DNA from: SIO4C1 sp039180385
Lineage (GTDB): Bacteria; Cyanobacteriota; Cyanobacteriia; Phormidesmidales; Phormidesmidaceae
Assembly: GCA_039180385.1 (NCBI GenBank)
Contig: JBCDDJ010000109.1
Coordinates: forward strand, 1-15,748
Length of the DNA: 15,748 bases
Reading direction: 5' to 3'
The translations under genes were made by a program, and so were the position numbers. Under the pieces are notes generated by a model. That model ran no database searches, was not told where the DNA came from, and was given only the letters and a program-made list of their open reading frames with translations. Shown here piece after piece: positions 13,183-15,748 of this stretch. How positions within the stretch are numbered: position 1 is the first letter of the stretch; every line of letters starts with the position of its first letter.

Positions 13183-14531
13183 TGGCCTCCATTTTCAACA
13201 TCAGACCCATTTACAACATCGGGCCTATCACAGGCAGCGCCTTTTAGCTCAGGTCCCTTGGGCTCAGGCAGATACTGACTCCGGGCCTGCGGCTCCAGGG
13301 GCTGCTCCGTAGACCAGACAATCTCAAACAGCCCATCTTCGCCTACCTTGCCCACCCTGACCGACTTTGACAGATGGTGATTAGGCTGGAGGGTGACTGC
13401 CCCCCCGGGCGACTCAAACGTCTGACCATAGGCCGCTGCCCGCACCGAGGGAATATCAAAACTCCCCGCCTGCTCAACCGCCTGCTTCCAGAGGTAAACC
13501 AGCGTGTATGCAGAAGCCATCGGATCGCTAGTCACTCGCCCATCCCCATAGGCTTGCTTAAAGTCAGCCACCCAAGTTTTATTTACCTCAGTGTCGAGGG
13601 TTTGAAAATAGGTCCAAGTGGCATAGTGACCCGCCAGATACGCGGGCCCAATCTGGCGGCTTTCGGCCTCACTGAGGGTGACAGACATGACCGGATACTG
13701 ATCGGGCGTCATCCCAGCCGCTTTGAGTTGCTTAAAAAAGCTCAGATGACTTTCCCCCTCTAAGCGGTTCAAAATAATCCCGCCTTCGGGCAGAGCGTCT
13801 TTGATTTTAGTCAGACTATCGCTGAAATCCCGATGGCTGAGCAGGAAAGCCTCGGAGCCAATGAGTTCGCCCTCTTTCGCCTTAAGCTGGGCGCTCAGCA
13901 GCGCCTTGATAGACAGCTCAGGGGAGGCCGCTTGAGATTCTAATAAAAAAAACTGTGTGCCCTTATTCTCTAGCAGCCAATCCACCGCTGGCTCAATCTG
14001 CTGGTTGGGGGCCGCGCCGCCATAGATGATGTATTGAGAACACCCCTGCCCTTCTTGATGGGGGAACGGACACCACAGCAGCTGTTGGCTCGCCGCTAAC
14101 ACGGGCAGCATCGCCTGACGACTCCCCGCAGACCACCCTCCAAAGAGCGCCACGACCTGGTCCTGGGCAATCAACCTCTCGGTTTTTTCGGCAAAGGTGG
14201 GCCAGTCAGAGGCCCCATCCGCCACAACAGCTTCAATGGGTCGCCCCAGCACCCCACCCGCCCCGTTGATTTGGTCAATGGCAAAGAGCGCCGCATCCAC
14301 CACAGCGATTTCACTGATCGCCATCAGCCCGCTCAATGAATGGAGCAGACCAACTTTGATCGGCGCATCTGGGTCAACGGCTCCCCCTGGAAGGGCTTCA
14401 GCCTGGTTGGGCGTAGAGGCTTCTGGAGAGGAGGGCGTTTCTGAGGCAGTACAAGCCTTCAGAAAAAAACTGACGCCTGCCGCCGCGGCCCCATAGCTTA
14501 AAAATTTGCGCCGACCTAAGCATCTGGGCAT
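13179..14531 (-). CDS. UrtA-like substrate-binding lipoprotein (paralog) between ureF and ureG
   Basis: A 450-residue type I periplasmic-binding protein, clearly a distant paralog of the urtA product here. It has GRRKFLS (6-12), a twin-arginine signal, and a lipobox-like LKAC with Cys27; Lys in the lipobox is unusual. Shared blocks are PIKVGLLHSLSG (57-68), AAPNQQ (173-178), TYFQTLDTEVNK and the GDGRVTSDP segment. The UrtA/AmiC-type SDYIYP becomes ESQAASPE (198-205) and LYYPVYYEG becomes LWCPFPHQEG, so urea binding is doubtful. No permease or ATPase adjoins it. The ATG at 14531 is preferred; a TTG at 14585 would add 18 residues ahead of the signal peptide. Its TGA overlaps the ureG ATG, so the two are coupled. 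Confidence 0.88.
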   Translation of the reverse strand: MPRCLGRRKFLSYGAAAAGVSFFLKACTASETPSSPEASTPNQAEALPGGAVDPDAPIKVGLLHSLSGLMAISEIAVVDAALFAIDQINGAGGVLGRPIEAVVADGASDWPTFAEKTERLIAQDQVVALFGGWSAGSRQAMLPVLAASQQLLWCPFPHQEGQGCSQYIIYGGAAPNQQIEPAVDWLLENKGTQFFLLESQAASPELSIKALLSAQLKAKEGELIGSEAFLLSHRDFSDSLTKIKDALPEGGIILNRLEGESHLSFFKQLKAAGMTPDQYPVMSVTLSEAESRQIGPAYLAGHYATWTYFQTLDTEVNKTWVADFKQAYGDGRVTSDPMASAYTLVYLWKQAVEQAGSFDIPSVRAAAYGQTFESPGGAVTLQPNHHLSKSVRVGKVGEDGLFEIVWSTEQPLEPQARSQYLPEPKGPELKGAACDRPDVVNGSDVENGGQ

Positions 14532-14624
14532 AAAACGACGGGCTAACACCAGCTCTGTAACAACCAGCCCTTTAACAATGTACAAACTAGGGCAAGCAAA
14601 ATTGTAGCACTGATGCCAGCTCCC

Positions 14625-15326
14625 TTAACTGCGAAACAACCGACTGTAAAGTGTTTCATGTTGCATGCTGGCGATCGCAACCCCCCAACCACTGCTCGCC
14701 AACTGGGGGTCTTCTAAGGTAGGGATGATATCAGCCGTTTTTGCCAGGGTGGGCGCTAGGGATAGCAACAACGCCTGCCCTTCAGTTTGACCAAGGGGCA
14801 CGAGCTTGACGGCGGCATTCACCAGGTTAGTGGCCCAGCTTTGCAGGTAGCCCAGCACCATGGAGGACTCGGCAATCTGCCAGTGGGCGGCAGCAAGGCC
14901 AAAGGCAATCGCAAAGTTGCAGGGGGTGCCGCAGGCGGTCAGGGTCGGTTGCAACTCAGGGTGCAGATTCACCAACAAACGGGCCAGGGCTCGTCCCATT
15001 TGTTCGCTTTGCTGGCGCAGCTCATCGGTTTCGCGGGCGGCGGAGAGCCACTGGTTCCAGTAGCGAAGCCGAGCGGGGTCTAGAGAATATCGGTGGGCGC
15101 GGAGTGCGATCGCAGCCTCCAGACGCACTGCCCCATATTGCAGCTCTTGGGCAATCCAGTGATCCAGATCGGTCACCGTCTTGAGGTGTCCCTGGTAGGT
15201 CAGCGTCTCTAACCCTTCCGAATAGCTAAAGGCCCCCACCGGCAGAGCAGGGCTGGCCAGCTGTAGCAGTCTCAGCAGAGCCTGGGCATCCCCCGAAGCA
15301 GGTTCATCTTGCATCTTAATGGGCAT
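14625..15326 (-). CDS. ureF: Urease accessory protein UreF
   Basis: All-helical urease maturation factor, 233 residues, that bridges UreD/UreH-bound apo-urease and UreG. The N-terminal LLQLASPALPVGAFSYSEGL block (20-39) and the central LNQWLSAARETDELR-like region (here YWNQWLSAARETDELRQQSE) are the family marks. The ATG at 15326 gives MPIKMQDE; a second ATG at 15314 gives MQDE. The first ATG lies within one copy of a 14-base direct repeat, so the original start may be the second. It starts five bases after the ureE stop codon; a 93-base gap then leads to the UrtA-like gene's ATG. Confidence 0.94.
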   Translation of the reverse strand: MPIKMQDEPASGDAQALLRLLQLASPALPVGAFSYSEGLETLTYQGHLKTVTDLDHWIAQELQYGAVRLEAAIALRAHRYSLDPARLRYWNQWLSAARETDELRQQSEQMGRALARLLVNLHPELQPTLTACGTPCNFAIAFGLAAAHWQIAESSMVLGYLQSWATNLVNAAVKLVPLGQTEGQALLLSLAPTLAKTADIIPTLEDPQLASSGWGVAIASMQHETLYSRLFRS

Positions 15327-15342
15327 AAATCTTAATGGGCAT
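15313..15342. repeat. 14-base tandem duplication at the ureE/ureF junction
   Basis: ATCTTAATGGGCAT is found at 15313-15326 and again at 15329-15342, perfect copies two bases apart (period 16). On the coding strand one copy supplies the last ureE codons with its stop, the other the ureF ATG at 15326. Confidence 0.85.
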
Positions 15343-15748
15343 GGGCATGTCCGTAAGCACCCGACTCTGGCTCAAAGGGCACCGTTTCATAAACGATCTG
15401 TGCCCCTAGATGCTCTAGCAGATGGGCCAGCACCGGGTCGGGTGACAGTCGCAGATAGTCTGGATGCAGCTCTAAAGGCACATGGCGGTTACCCAGGTGA
15501 TAGGCCGCCCGCAGCAAATCAAACTCGGTCTGGGCCTTGACCGTCATCACCGCCTCTGGCCTGGCGATCACTTGCAGCACCTGGGCGTGATCATCGGCCC
15601 CTAGGTGGTCCCCCTCCTTTAAGACGGTGCCCCTGGGCAGGTCGAGATAGACCTCGACTCCCCCCTCGGTTGTGTAGCGATGTCGCGATCGCGTCCGCGC
15701 CTCAGCGGTCAATGCCAGGGTGAAATCGACGACCGCCACCGGGGAGGA
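15332..15748 (-). CDS. ureE: Urease nickel metallochaperone UreE (start beyond right edge)
   Basis: Nickel-binding chaperone that delivers metal to urease. Visible family segments are the TAEARTRSRHRY strip followed by VYLDLPRGTVLKEGDHL and the C-domain YHLGNRHVPLEL, whose histidine is the conserved nickel ligand. The tail GAYGHAHAH is a short His-rich end, much less rich than the long His tail of Klebsiella UreE. A GTG at 15739 could open a 135-residue frame, but the frame stays open to the window edge (SSP before VAVVDF), and UreE proteins normally have some 10-15 more residues here. I therefore treat the gene as partial at its 5' end. It leads the operon seen in the window. Confidence 0.92.
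   Translation of the reverse strand, partial: SSPVAVVDFTLALTAEARTRSRHRYTTEGGVEVYLDLPRGTVLKEGDHLGADDHAQVLQVIARPEAVMTVKAQTEFDLLRAAYHLGNRHVPLELHPDYLRLSPDPVLAHLLEHLGAQIVYETVPFEPESGAYGHAHAH

Noticed and set aside
14532..14585. TTG start for the UrtA-like paralog
   Set aside because: It would put 18 residues ahead of a signal peptide that is complete from the ATG at 14531; no Shine-Dalgarno sequence supports it.

Overview
The window looks like cyanobacterial chromosome. HIP1 octamers (GCGATCGC) recur, the genes encode a cyanobacterial-type Urt urea transporter, and base composition is near balanced. I cannot name the species. Almost every gene concerns getting nitrogen from urea or small amides.

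Layout. On the minus strand, from about 3.45 kb down to 1, lie amiE (aliphatic amidase), an alpha/beta hydrolase of the homoserine-acetyltransferase-like group, then ureA, ureB and the start of ureC (urease subunits; ureC runs off the left edge). A gene-free divergent region (3448-4345) separates these from the plus-strand urtABCDE operon for the ATP-driven urea importer (4346-9749), which ends in a strong intrinsic terminator. A second gene-poor stretch (9847-10334) precedes fmdA (formamidase) and fmdB (small zinc-ribbon protein), closed by another strong terminator. A small hypothetical protein follows (12028-12399). Converging on it from the right edge is a minus-strand urease-maturation operon: ureE (start lies beyond the window), ureF, a second UrtA-like substrate-binding lipoprotein, and ureG.

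How the parts fit. UrtA-E would import urea; urease splits it to ammonia and CO2. UreE, UreF and UreG load nickel into urease (the fourth accessory gene, ureD/ureH, is not in the window). AmiE and FmdA release ammonia from short aliphatic amides and from formamide. The result reads as a combined amide and urea nitrogen-scavenging island.

The least ordinary elements are the UrtA-like paralog between ureF and ureG, overlapping ureG by an ATGA; the unassigned hydrolase between amiE and ureA; a 10-bp inverted repeat that would bury that hydrolase's ribosome-binding site; a 14-bp tandem duplication at the ureE/ureF junction; and an 8.4-kb gap in HIP1 sites covering the amidase-urt block. I saw no tRNA, rRNA, CRISPR array or insertion sequence.
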